64,000 bases of DNA from Neopusillimonas maritima (lineage in GTDB: Bacteria; Pseudomonadota; Gammaproteobacteria; Burkholderiales; Burkholderiaceae_B): assembly GCF_040930455.2 (NCBI RefSeq), contig NZ_CP170494.1. One strand, given 5' to 3'. Below, piece after piece: positions 25,209 to 33,100 of this stretch; the stretch's first letter is position 1, and each line of letters starts with the position of its first letter. The position numbers and the translations under genes are program-made. The notes beneath the pieces are model-generated. The model saw only the letters and a list, made by a program, of their open reading frames with translations. It was not told where the DNA came from and did not search any database.

Positions 25209-26375
25209 CTAATTCGTCAAAATATGTATGGTGGCCACTGCCGAGTCGTCGCCCAACAGGCCACCGGCCATCTGCGCAAGACCCACTTTTGCGCCCGTCA
25301 CCTGACGCTTACCAGCACGCCCTTCGACCTGCTCGGCGATCTCGACAATCTGGGCAACGCCCGTGGCGCCGACAGGATGGCCTCGTGCCGTCAAACCGCC
25401 CGAGACGTTGACCGGTATACGACCACCCAATGATGTCGCCTGCTGCTCGAGCAACTTGAAAGCTTCGCCCGGCCCGCACAAGCCAATGTCCTCGATATCG
25501 AGCAATTCTTGGGGTGCGGTGGGGTCGTGCACCTCGGCAAGCGACACGTCGTTAGGGCCGAGCCCCGCTTGTTCGAATGCCGTTTGCGCACACCGTGCGG
25601 TAACGGACGGCCCGTCGCCGCGCTGGGCGTCGCCACCTTCCACGGCTGAGGCCGCTAGCCGGGCGCCCTTAAGACCATGACGTCTTGCAAAGCTTTCGCT
25701 GACCAACAGAAGCGACGCAGCACCGTCTGCGATGCCGCCGCACATGGCGCGCGTTAAGGGAGCCACCACCGTGCGGTCGGCAAGTACCTCATCAACCGTT
25801 AGCGCCTGGTGCACGGCGGCCATTTCATTCATTAACGCGTGAGCACGGTTCTTCACCACACACATGGCAAAGTGCTTTGGCGTGGCACCATAGCGCTCCA
25901 TGTAACGCATGGCGCGCTCGGAGTTGAGATCCATAAAGACAGAGCGGCCGGCGCTGGTTGGCTGCCGATCGGACGCGGAAGCCAGCGCGCTCATCGTCGC
26001 CTTGGGGTCATCGTGGGTCATTTTTTCGACGCCTAGAACCAGCACACAGTCGTACTGGCCGTAAGCGATGGAAGACCACGCCAGATGCACCGCATCTGAG
26101 CCGCTGGAACACGCGTTTTTGACGTTGTGAATTCGAATGGGCCCCAAGCCTGCTCCGCCTAGCAAGACTTGCCCCAAGATCGTTTCCTGATTCTGCAGCA
26201 GGCCTCCAAAACCGTTGCCGACAAAGGCGGCCTCGATATCGGTAGGCTTGATGCCGGTGGCAGCCAACGTTCCTTTTAGAACCGGCGCGGCCAGGCTGGC
26301 CAAAGTGGACTCGGGCTGCCGGCCGAATTTTCCGACCTGCCCGCCGCACACCAGTACGGATTGCAAAGCCTTCAT
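25209..26375 (-). CDS. Thiolase-family acyltransferase (SCP-x-like)
   Basis: A 388-residue thiolase. The nucleophilic cysteine is in VKNACSSGSDAVHL and the histidine motif in GGLTARGHPVGATG; a second histidine motif is VHDPTAPQE in place of the NEAF loop of bacterial thiolases, which puts it in the SCP-x/lipid-transfer thiolase group. It should cleave a beta-ketoacyl-CoA near the end of the pathway. It shares an ATGA overlap with the preceding dehydratase gene. Confidence 0.88.
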   Translation of the reverse strand: MKALQSVLVCGGQVGKFGRQPESTLASLAAPVLKGTLAATGIKPTDIEAAFVGNGFGGLLQNQETILGQVLLGGAGLGPIRIHNVKNACSSGSDAVHLAWSSIAYGQYDCVLVLGVEKMTHDDPKATMSALASASDRQPTSAGRSVFMDLNSERAMRYMERYGATPKHFAMCVVKNRAHALMNEMAAVHQALTVDEVLADRTVVAPLTRAMCGGIADGAASLLLVSESFARRHGLKGARLAASAVEGGDAQRGDGPSVTARCAQTAFEQAGLGPNDVSLAEVHDPTAPQELLDIEDIGLCGPGEAFKLLEQQATSLGGRIPVNVSGGLTARGHPVGATGVAQIVEIAEQVEGRAGKRQVTGAKVGLAQMAGGLLGDDSAVATIHILTN

Positions 26376-26770
26376 TTCGCGTTAGCCTCATGGCGAATGG
26401 CTGCAGTGCCCTTCGCGGTTTGTGTGCCGTCAGCCTTCTCGGCTTTCAGTTCAAGATGGATGACATCGTCGAACGCCGCAATCTCGCACGTTAGCGTCAA
26501 GGGCTCTTCCGGATACACCGGAGCAGTGAACGTGATGTCAAGCGATTTCAGCCGCTCGGCGCCGTACTCGCGCGCAAGCAATTGGGCGAAGTACGCCGTT
26601 GTCATGGGCCCTTGCTGAATCACTTGGTTAAAGCCGCACTCTTTGGCGAAATCCAGATCCACGTGAATGGGATTGGGGTCTTCGGTAGCCTCGGAAAACA
26701 TGGCGATGGATTCGCGTGAAGACCCTGGCATTTGCACCTTGAAAACGGAATTGCCTACGGTAGCGTTCAT
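26372..26770 (-). CDS. MaoC-like hot-dog dehydratase
   Basis: A 132-residue hot-dog protein with the hydratase 2 motif: SEATEDPNPIHVDLDFAKECGF, where the Asp and His are the catalytic pair. It hydrates or dehydrates an enoyl-CoA. The length fits a single hot-dog fold, which pairs with the FAS1-type half encoded immediately upstream. It overlaps the thiolase start by four bases. Confidence 0.88.
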   Translation of the reverse strand: MNATVGNSVFKVQMPGSSRESIAMFSEATEDPNPIHVDLDFAKECGFNQVIQQGPMTTAYFAQLLAREYGAERLKSLDITFTAPVYPEEPLTLTCEIAAFDDVIHLELKAEKADGTQTAKGTAAIRHEANAK

Positions 26771-26772
26771 GC

Positions 26773-27174
26773 TCAGCTCCTTTTGATTATTCGGGTCAGC
26801 TCGCGCAACACCAGCTGACCATCGGCGGCGCGCTTGTAGTCGTACTCGACGTCAGCAATCCATAACGGGCCAGACTTAGTGGTTTTTTCTGTGATCGTGA
26901 CAACCCTGGCCGTGACTTCCATGCTGTCGTCCCACTGAATGGGGCTGAACCATTCGTACTTCTGGCCACCATGCAGCGCGCGATTACGCGGGATATCGAG
27001 GTCGGTGAACAAGTTCACACCGTGTGCTTCCCCGCGCAGAAAGATCAGATAGGTTGGCGGAACATTTTCCGATTCCGACTGCAGGCCCATTGAGCGCAAG
27101 AACTTCTCCGCCAGGCCTTTATCGATTTTCAATGGATAGGGAGGGTAGACATGCCCCTGCATTTCCATTCTCAT
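26773..27174 (-). CDS. FAS1-like dehydratase-domain protein (MaoC N-terminal type)
   Basis: A 133-residue hot-dog protein of the N-terminal dehydratase type (PPTYLIFLRGE, ALHGGQKYEWF, WDDSMEVTARVVTITEKTTKSGP). It lacks the catalytic Asp-His motif and probably forms a heterodimer with the downstream MaoC protein, as in two-part hydratases of sterol and aryl degradation. I chose the ATG at 27174 because GGAG stands six bases before it; a TTG at 27186 would leave no leader. It is the first gene of the operon, directly behind the palindromic operator. Confidence 0.82.
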   Translation of the reverse strand: MRMEMQGHVYPPYPLKIDKGLAEKFLRSMGLQSESENVPPTYLIFLRGEAHGVNLFTDLDIPRNRALHGGQKYEWFSPIQWDDSMEVTARVVTITEKTTKSGPLWIADVEYDYKRAADGQLVLRELTRIIKRS

Positions 27175-27188
27175 CACACGCTCCAAAA

Positions 27189-27226
27189 GTTTTTACGTTG
27201 ATGTAAATTTACACGAAGGTAAAAAA
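27189..27226. promoter_or_regulatory. Palindromic operator of catabolic operon 1
   Basis: A 38-bp element with a perfect core palindrome TGTAAATTTACA (27102-offset core at 27202-27213 in window terms) and outer arms GTTTTTAC and GTAAAAAA. It lies just upstream of the first gene of the operon. The same element, with the same 13-base arm-to-core distance, is found at 31710-31747. The TetR protein encoded between the two is the obvious candidate binder. Confidence 0.8.
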
Positions 27227-27367
27227 TAAATCAACCAGTTTTTTATGAATGTGTAAAAAGAAATGAACCGTGGGAAAACGACGGCGGATCGGGGAGCCAG
27301 TCCTGCAAGGAAATGCAGGACGGACAGGCGATAGAGTTGTGCCGCAAGCGCCTCGTGTGGGCGTGCG

Positions 27368-27985
27368 TCACACGCCTCGTGAATCAGGACGGCGTCGCGT
27401 CGCTGTGCAACAACGGCTGATCGCCAAACCCAACAAAAAGGTACCTACGAACAGGCCGAACGAGCCGAGCACGCTGCGAAGTGCGATGCCCAGCGTGAGG
27501 GCGATAAGGCTGTAGAAGATTAGGGGCTCGGGCGGAAGTAGCCGCAGCAAGCGCGGTGCAAACGGCGCAAAGACGCCAAAGCACAGTACCGGTAGAGTAA
27601 AGAGCACACCTAACTCGGTGCCCGATAAGCCCAGACCCACCCTGATGGAATCAATCACCGGGCCAACACCAACCAGCGGGGCTCGCAGGTTCACCGATAC
27701 GTACAAAATGGTGAACAGCAGCAACAATTGCGCCGCGCGCCATTGACCCTTGTTGGTGCGGTTGCTGGTGCTGGTGCTCGTGCCGGCATCGTTCGGAGCA
27801 CCGGCGCCCCGGCCATCCAGGCGATTTTTACCTCGACCCTCTGTAACGTCATCACCGACCGCATCCGCTGCGCGCTTCGCAAACTCGGTTTCACGCCCAG
27901 ATGCCATAGCAGATCCGGAAACAGGCTCCGACGACCGGCCAGTCGACCCAGGTATGCTTTTCGTGGTGTCTCTTTCAATACTCAT
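27368..27985 (-). pseudogene. Truncated CynX/NimT-type MFS transporter
   Basis: About 205 residues from MSIERDTTKS. A long hydrophilic N-terminal tail of about 80 residues is followed by the first four or so membrane helices of an MFS protein of the cyanate-transporter type (NLRAPLVGVGPVIDSIR, LSGTELGVLFTLPVLCFGVFAP). The family expects about 400 residues; here the frame leaves the homology after LFVGTFLLGLAIS and ends with an arginine-rich unrelated tail. The 3' two thirds are missing and the break adjoins the operon 1 promoter region, which marks a deletion joint. Confidence 0.75.
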
Positions 27986-28112
27986 CAACTTCTCCCAACC
28001 GCAGTTTGCCACAACATGGCGCAACCGCGATCTGCGGCACCTCCTCGGCCGACCGTCTCTGCTCCTTCTCAATAGAGGTTTTAAGTCTGCGTGCGCACCC
28101 TTCTAGATGGTG

Positions 28113-28346
28113 TCAGTTATTCCGACGCGGATACCCTTCATTGAGAATCCGCTTCCACACGGCCCTTTTTTCTTCTTCGGTGAAAAACACCCAGTTCGCC
28201 ACTTCCATAACGGTGCGGCCGCAGCCGCGGCAGATGTCGTCGTAAAGCGTTGAGCACACCGCCACGCATGGCGAATCGCGCTCGTCGGGGTTATAAGAGG
28301 GATCGCGTCCCGTTTCGTCGGGCGTCCACTTGCCGTTGTCGGCCAT
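28113..28346 (-). CDS. DUF1289 protein
   Basis: A 77-residue protein from the ATG at 28346, which has TAGGAG seven bases before it. The signature SPCVAVCSTLYDDICRGCGRT with four cysteines is characteristic of DUF1289, a small probable iron-sulfur or zinc protein found throughout Proteobacteria. The function is unknown. Its neighbours here (metK remnant, broken MFS gene) suggest it is a chromosomal housekeeping gene caught between rearrangement joints. Confidence 0.85.
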   Translation of the reverse strand: MADNGKWTPDETGRDPSYNPDERDSPCVAVCSTLYDDICRGCGRTVMEVANWVFFTEEEKRAVWKRILNEGYPRRNN

Positions 28347-28473
28347 AAAAACTCCTAATCCATGCAAGTGCAAAGGGGCGCCTGAGCCGTACCTGCCGCG
28401 CGCCTACCGTCGGAAGCTTCGACACTCATGCGCAATCACGGTCAACCCTGCGAGCGCACACACTTTGGCGCTT

Positions 28474-29202
28474 CTAACAATAACAAGGCCGCCCCAACCA
28501 GGGACGGCCCACCGAAGATCTGCACGAGAAAGCCGCCGGCGCTTTACCGCTTTTGCGATCAGACGCCTTCGCAAGCAGCGCCTTCGCGATTAGGCCGCCT
28601 TCTTCAGCATGCACCTTATCGGTGGCTTCCCATGAGAACTCGGGTTCGGCACGACCGAAGTGGCCGTAGGCTGCCGTCTTGGCGTAAATGGGGCGCAGAA
28701 GGTCGAGCATATTGATAATGCCTTTCGGCCGCAGATCGAAGTGCTCGCGCACCAGCATAGAAATTTGCTCGTCACTGATGACGCCGGACCCATAGGTATT
28801 GACCGTGATGTTGATCGGCTCGGCGACACCAATAGCATAGCTGATCTGCACCTGGCACTGGCTGGCCAGGCCGGCAGCCACAATGTTCTTGGCCACGTAA
28901 CGTGCGGCATAGGCAGCCGAACGGTCGACCTTGGACGGATCTTTACCCGAGAAGGCACCGCCACCGTGCGGGCAAGCGCCGCCGTAGGTATCGACGATGA
29001 TCTTACGGCCCGTAAGCCCGCAATCACCCTGAGGGCCGCCAATTACAAAGATGCCCGTTGGGTTGATCATGTACTTGGTCTTGGCGGTAAGCAGACCAGG
29101 AGCAAAGCTGGGCTTGATGATCTCTTCGATAACCGCTTCGCGAATATCTGCTTGCGAAATATCGGGCGAATGCTGAGTGGAAAGCACCACCGTGTCAATA
29201 CG
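28474..29202 (-). pseudogene. metK: S-adenosylmethionine synthetase, C-terminal part only
   Basis: This stretch encodes roughly the last half of MetK: VVLSTQHSPDIS, the methionine-adenosyltransferase signature in GGGAFSGKDPSKVDRSAAY, and NMLDLLRPIYAKTAAYGHFGR are all unmistakable. The N-terminal half (about 170-190 residues with the ATP-binding GEVTT motif) is absent. The break is at about 29198-29202, where the sequence passes directly into a binding-protein gene on the other strand. The frame also runs past the expected C-terminus through a terminator hairpin, which points to a frameshift near 28610. It cannot make active enzyme; an intact metK must exist elsewhere. Confidence 0.88.
28487..28509 (-). 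terminator. Probable terminator of the former metK gene
   Basis: Arms 28487-28495 and 28501-28509 form a nine-pair stem with a five-base loop on the minus strand, followed by TTGTTATT. It lies downstream of the MetK homology and before the DUF1289 gene. Confidence 0.6.
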
Positions 29203-29526
29203 CCGCGAGATAACGCGTTCCGTGCTAACTATAAAGAGAACTTCCCTAACTGGTCACTTGACGTCTACGCCGTGCAGGGCTACGATGCCGCTCAGATGCT
29301 CGACGCCGGCCTGAAAGCCGTCAACGGCGACGTCAGCAAGAAAGACGCTATGCGCGACGCAATCCGCACTGCCAAGATCGACAGCCCACGCGGCGAGTTC
29401 ACCTTGTCCAAGGCGGGCAACCCTGTGCAAGACATCTACTTGCGTAAAGTCGAAGGCGACGAAAACAAAGTTGTGAAAGTTGCCGTCGAAAAACTGGCCG
29501 ACCCAGCTCGCGGCTGCAAGCTGTAA
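29198..29526 (+). pseudogene. C-terminal remnant of a branched-chain-type binding protein
   Basis: About 108 codons reading NTPRDNAFRANYKENF to the stop. They align end to end with the last part of the intact binding protein at 18951-20159 (compare DTPRDNAFREAYKKTY and the shared ending DPARGCKL). The first two thirds are missing. The break coincides with the broken end of metK on the opposite strand, so the two genes are joined head to head at one point. The five bases ATACG at the joint fit both parents. Confidence 0.88.
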
Positions 29527-29615
29527 TTCACAGGTCGTGCACGAAATAAGTGCACTAAGGGACGGCGAGCCGCACTAAAAAGCGTTCGCCGCTTTAAGTA
29601 AGTGGCGGCACCCAA

Positions 29616-29646
29616 CGGCAAAGCGTCAACGGCGCTTTGCCGTTTT
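29616..29646 (+). terminator. Hairpin after the binding-protein remnant
   Basis: Arms CGGCAAAGCG (29616-29625) and CGCTTTGCCG (29633-29642) with a seven-base loop, followed by TTTT. It serves the plus-strand remnant and overlaps the last codons of the convergent TetR gene. Confidence 0.75.
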
Positions 29647-30333
29647 GCGTGGGGCTTTGGCCTTGGCGGCGGGTGATTCGGAGGGAGGCAGCGCCTGCGC
29701 TGATGCTGCAACGGCCAAAGCATCGCCGGTATTTTGGCTTAACCCCTGGCTGACCAGGTTGAAGTAGGTATCGATAAGTTGTTCGATAGACACTTCTTTG
29801 TCGGGCTTATACCAACGGGCCAGCCAGTTGCACATTCCCAGAATGCCGAAGGCGATCATCTTCGGGTCGCCAATATTCTGGAACTGGCCGGAATCTTGAC
29901 CTTCTTTGATGAGCGCAGTCCAGAGTTTTTCGTAGGTTTTCCACACGCGAGTCATGGATGACTGGACCGGATCGCTGCTGCCCATGATTCCATCACGCAA
30001 GGTGATTGTCATTTCAAGGCAGTGACGGTCGAAACGATCGAGGTGGTTTTCCATCGCACGATGCAGCTTTTGTTCCGATGGCAGATCGCTGCTGACGATT
30101 TCTTCAAGCCCCGCAATAAGGCCGATGGCTTGCGGCTCGATAATGGCCAGAAGGAGCTCTGCGCGGTTCTTGAAATAATAATATAAGGCTTCGCGCTTGA
30201 GTCCAATGGCTTGTGCGACATCGTCCAAAGACGTATTGAAGAAGCCTTGTCTATCAAAAAGCTCGGTCGCAGTCTGAATGATTTCTTCACGTCTGCGCAT
30301 GGACTTCGACAGAGGAGCGGTTGGGAGATTCAC
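29626..30333 (-). CDS. TetR-family transcriptional regulator
   Basis: A 235-residue TetR protein. The N-terminal helix-turn-helix (REEIIQTATELFDRQGF, then SLDDVAQAIGLKREALYYYFKNR) is canonical. A helical ligand-binding domain and an unusual basic, alanine/proline-rich tail (about the last 30 residues, ending KAPRKTAKRR) follow. It lies just downstream of the thiolase gene at 30384 and between the two copies of the 38-bp palindrome, so it probably represses both minus-strand units and responds to a CoA ester or acid of the pathway, as PaaR-type TetR proteins do. Confidence 0.9.
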   Translation of the reverse strand: MNLPTAPLSKSMRRREEIIQTATELFDRQGFFNTSLDDVAQAIGLKREALYYYFKNRAELLLAIIEPQAIGLIAGLEEIVSSDLPSEQKLHRAMENHLDRFDRHCLEMTITLRDGIMGSSDPVQSSMTRVWKTYEKLWTALIKEGQDSGQFQNIGDPKMIAFGILGMCNWLARWYKPDKEVSIEQLIDTYFNLVSQGLSQNTGDALAVAASAQALPPSESPAAKAKAPRKTAKRR

Positions 30334-30383
30334 GACTTGTTTCAGTAGATTTTTAATACTTTTATCTTACCTTAAAGACCTGT

Positions 30384-31589
30384 TCAGGTGCCGTCATCAA
30401 CTTTAATGATGACTGCCATAGCTGAGTCGCCCGCAGCGCATCCCACAAACAAGCCATAACCACCTCCGGTAATTACCAGCTGCTCGATCAATTCTATGAT
30501 TGCGCGCAAACCCATGGGCGCCTGCGGATGCCCCCACACTAGTGAACAACCGAAGCGATTCATAGTTAAAGGATCAAGCCCCAGCTCTTTAGCCAGCACC
30601 AGATCATTCACGATGAATGGATTGTGCGTCTTTACAGCTGACAAGTCGCTGGCCTTCAAACCCGCAGCCTGCAGCGCCTTACGCGCAGCAGGAGCGGGAG
30701 CGGCCGGCATAAATGCCGGCTTGACTCGAGATTGGCCGAAAGACACGAGCCGGATATCAATCTTCGGGTCTTGAGATAGCTCGGCGGCCCGCTCTGCTGT
30801 GGTTACCACTATGGCGGCATTGCCGTCGGCGGGGTGTGTTTGTCCGCCGAACGTGACCGTGCCGCCGTCAAGCAGAGGCTTCAACTTCGCCAAGCCCGCT
30901 TCTGTGGTGGGGAAGATGCCCTCATCGCCTTGCAATACCGACTGCTCTCGCTTGAAGCGTGCATCGGGAACACTAAAGGGAAGCGTCATGAAGCGCCGCA
31001 GAAAGGCGCTATCGTTCTTGAGCGCTTCTTCATATTGCTGATAACGCACCAGCGTGAGCTCGTTCTGTTGCGCGGTAGTCAGGCCGTATTCGGCCGCAAC
31101 ATTCTCGGCCGTTTTCAACATGTTGACGCCTGTGTACGGGTCGCAGTCGAAGTTGTCCATTACCCAGTTTTCATGCTCGCGGGTACCGCCAGGCCCATGG
31201 GGCGCCGGATAGTAAATATGGGGCCCGTTCGAGACGCGGTCTGCCGCAATTGCCAGCGCAACCGTGGCGTCGCCCTCGCGTAGCGAGGATGCCACCGACT
31301 GAAGAAGCCGCGCACTGGTGGCACATGCCTGACTGATGGTGGGACCGCCAACCTGCTCGGAACCCATCAAGCCCATCAACCAGGGCAAACCATAGAATGA
31401 GCCTTTTTGCGGCACCGATACGCCAAGCGCCGCATGGTCGAATGACCCGACGTCTATACTGCGACGCTGAAGCTCATTCCTGGCGACATGAGCGGCAAAA
31501 CGCAGACTGTGCAAATGCGAAAAGCTGCCCTGCCAACGTGTAAACGGCGTGGACCAATAGGCTCCGTAAGGAATTGCGATGTTTGTCAC
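30384..31589 (-). CDS. Second thiolase-family acyltransferase
   Basis: A 401-residue thiolase. The nucleophile is in SQACATSARLLQS, the histidine in THNPFIVND (in place of NEAFA) and GHPQAP, and the distal cysteine in VGCAAGDSAMAV. The start is a GTG that overlaps the stop of a short SDR remnant (GTGA), so translation depends on reading the remnant. It probably acts with the operon 1 thiolase on another chain-length intermediate. A TetR gene follows 50 bases downstream. Confidence 0.85.
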   Translation of the reverse strand: MTNIAIPYGAYWSTPFTRWQGSFSHLHSLRFAAHVARNELQRRSIDVGSFDHAALGVSVPQKGSFYGLPWLMGLMGSEQVGGPTISQACATSARLLQSVASSLREGDATVALAIAADRVSNGPHIYYPAPHGPGGTREHENWVMDNFDCDPYTGVNMLKTAENVAAEYGLTTAQQNELTLVRYQQYEEALKNDSAFLRRFMTLPFSVPDARFKREQSVLQGDEGIFPTTEAGLAKLKPLLDGGTVTFGGQTHPADGNAAIVVTTAERAAELSQDPKIDIRLVSFGQSRVKPAFMPAAPAPAARKALQAAGLKASDLSAVKTHNPFIVNDLVLAKELGLDPLTMNRFGCSLVWGHPQAPMGLRAIIELIEQLVITGGGYGLFVGCAAGDSAMAVIIKVDDGT

Positions 31590-31693
31590 GAGGCTTGGGC
31601 TCCGGTGCTAAGCTCAGTCTGGTGGCGCACCGTTTCTGCGCCCAGCCCAGAGGCTCCACCACTGACTACAACAGATTGTCCCTGCAACTCCAT
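31586..31693 (-). pseudogene. SDR N-terminal remnant acting as a leader cistron
   Basis: A 35-codon frame, MELQGQSVVVSGGASGLG onward, is the first beta-alpha unit of a short-chain dehydrogenase, with the intact GxxxGxG nucleotide motif, cut off after residue 25 or so. A good ribosome site (GGAG) precedes it. Its stop overlaps the GTG of the thiolase gene. The rest of the SDR was lost by an internal deletion that left a translationally coupled leader. Confidence 0.75.
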
Positions 31694-31709
31694 GCTTACT
31701 CCTGATTTA

Positions 31710-31747
31710 GTTTTTACATTGGTGTAAATTTACAGTAAAGTAAAAAA
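31710..31747. promoter_or_regulatory. Second copy of the palindromic operator
   Basis: Core TGTAAATTTACA (31723-31734) with arms GTTTTTAC and GTAAAAAA, nearly identical to 27189-27226. It sits 17 bases upstream of the leader cistron of the thiolase/TetR unit. Confidence 0.8.
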
Positions 31748-31820
31748 CGGCGCAATACATTTCGCCTTTTTAAAAAGCGGGCGGGAGTTTCAGCAGTTCT
31801 CGGTGAACCGGTCGCGTCAC

Positions 31821-31915
31821 GAATCGCTTGTTCTGAAAATCGCTTGCCGTACGAATCGATTGCTCTGGAAACTGGTTACCTTGAAAGCCGGTTGCCTTGA
31901 GAACCGATTGTCTTT
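31821..31915 (+). repeat. Degenerate tandem repeat before the SDR gene
   Basis: Six consecutive units of 15-17 bp share the pattern AATCGNTTGCYYTG (units begin at about 31821, 31836, 31852, 31869, 31884 and 31900). They fill most of the leader of the SDR gene at 31950. No function is evident; a regulatory array or slipped-strand expansion is possible. Confidence 0.55.
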
Positions 31916-31949
31916 ATCGAATCAGTCTACGTAAAAGAAGGAAGCACGC

Positions 31950-32777
31950 ATGAAGACCTTGTCTGGACAGGTTGCCCTCGTATCAGGGGCGGGACGCGGA
32001 ATAGGTAGAGCCATAGCGTTGAAACTGGCAAGCGCTGGCGCACGGCTCGTAGTAAACGACCTCGATCAGGAAGAGGCCGAAGCGGTAAGAAAAGAGATTG
32101 AAGGGCTAGGAGGCCAAGCAGTAGTTTGTGACGGGGACGTTACCGCTGCCGACTTTGGAGAGCGCTTCGTACGGGTTGCAATCGATAACTACGCAGGGCT
32201 GGACATTATTATTAATAACGCCGGCTATACCTGGGACAGTGTCATCCAGAATATGAGTGACGAACAGTGGTATGCCATTATTGACTGTCACTTGACTGCA
32301 CCGTTTCGTATTCTTCGTGCGGCTCAGCCGGTGATCAAGGGGCTGGTGCGAGCGGACCAAGACGAAGGCAAAGGCCACCACCGTAAGGTGGTCAATATTT
32401 CGTCCATTACTGCACTGTCTGGCCAGGCCGGACAAGTCAATTATGGCGCTGCCAAGGCCGGCATCATCGGGCTGACCAAGTCGCTGGCGAAGGAGTGGGG
32501 GCGCTTGAAGACCAACGTCAACTGTGTGGTATTCGGTCTGATCGAAACCCGCCTTACGGCTACAAGCAGCGAGGCAGACGCAAGCATACAAGTGGGGCAG
32601 CAACGCATTTCGGTAGGCATTCACCCCGACTACCTCGACAAACTGCAAAGCGGGATCCCGCTTGGATACGCCGGCTCTCCGGAAGACGCGGCTAACGCGG
32701 TGTACCTGTTGTGCCTTCCGGAATCAAACTATATTTCGGGCGAGACTGTCTTGTGCTCCGGCGGCTATACGGGCTAG
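31950..32777 (+). CDS. Short-chain dehydrogenase/reductase
   Basis: A 275-residue SDR with the cofactor motif GAGRGIGRAIALKLA, the NNAG motif (IIINNAGYTWD), and the catalytic Ser...Tyr-x-x-x-Lys (ISSITAL, then YGAAKAG). The acidic residue after strand 2 (NDLDQEEAE) favours NAD(H). It ends in a typical GGYTG tail. It probably oxidises the beta-hydroxyacyl-CoA made by the dehydratases of cluster 1, giving the thiolase substrate. It is divergent from the thiolase unit and is preceded by a tandem repeat. Confidence 0.88.
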   Translation: MKTLSGQVALVSGAGRGIGRAIALKLASAGARLVVNDLDQEEAEAVRKEIEGLGGQAVVCDGDVTAADFGERFVRVAIDNYAGLDIIINNAGYTWDSVIQNMSDEQWYAIIDCHLTAPFRILRAAQPVIKGLVRADQDEGKGHHRKVVNISSITALSGQAGQVNYGAAKAGIIGLTKSLAKEWGRLKTNVNCVVFGLIETRLTATSSEADASIQVGQQRISVGIHPDYLDKLQSGIPLGYAGSPEDAANAVYLLCLPESNYISGETVLCSGGYTG

Positions 32778-32802
32778 GTTCGAGAAGCGGCAGCCGCTCA
32801 GT

Positions 32803-33100
32803 TCACAAGGCATCCAACGCAAGTCGCAAGGCGGCATGATAAGTAGGCAGTAAGCGCTGTTGCTGCTCTGTAAAGTTTTGCCAGGCAAGCTGCTGCTCGG
32901 CGCTGCGCTGCTGAGGCTCGGCCCAGACCGCATCCGGAAAATGAGTATCTAGCGACCAGCGAGGAATGACATGCCAATGCAAGTGCGGCACCTGGTTGCC
33001 GAATTGCGCCAGGTTCACCTTGAGCGGCACCAGCTCTTTGCGCATTACTGTTTCCACCAACCACACCGCATTCATTAAATGCTCACGCGCCGGCCCCCGC
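32803..33100 (-). pseudogene. HIT-family hydrolase, 5' part removed by an insertion sequence
   Basis: About 99 codons that read into the insertion sequence at 33101. The HIT motif HLHWHVIPRW and the segments NAVWLVETVMR and VNLAQFGNQVPHLH are diagnostic. The family expects about 135-140 residues; the first 40 or so are gone. It is convergent with the SDR gene. An ATG at 33075 could start a shortened protein, but the N-terminal strand of the fold would be missing. Confidence 0.8.

Noticed and set aside
28660..29526. A 288-codon open frame on the plus strand
   Set aside because: It is a chance fusion: the first two thirds read the antisense of the metK fragment and only the last 108 codons match a binding protein.
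32106..32648. A 180-codon minus-strand frame
   Set aside because: It lies entirely antisense to the SDR gene, which has clear catalytic motifs.
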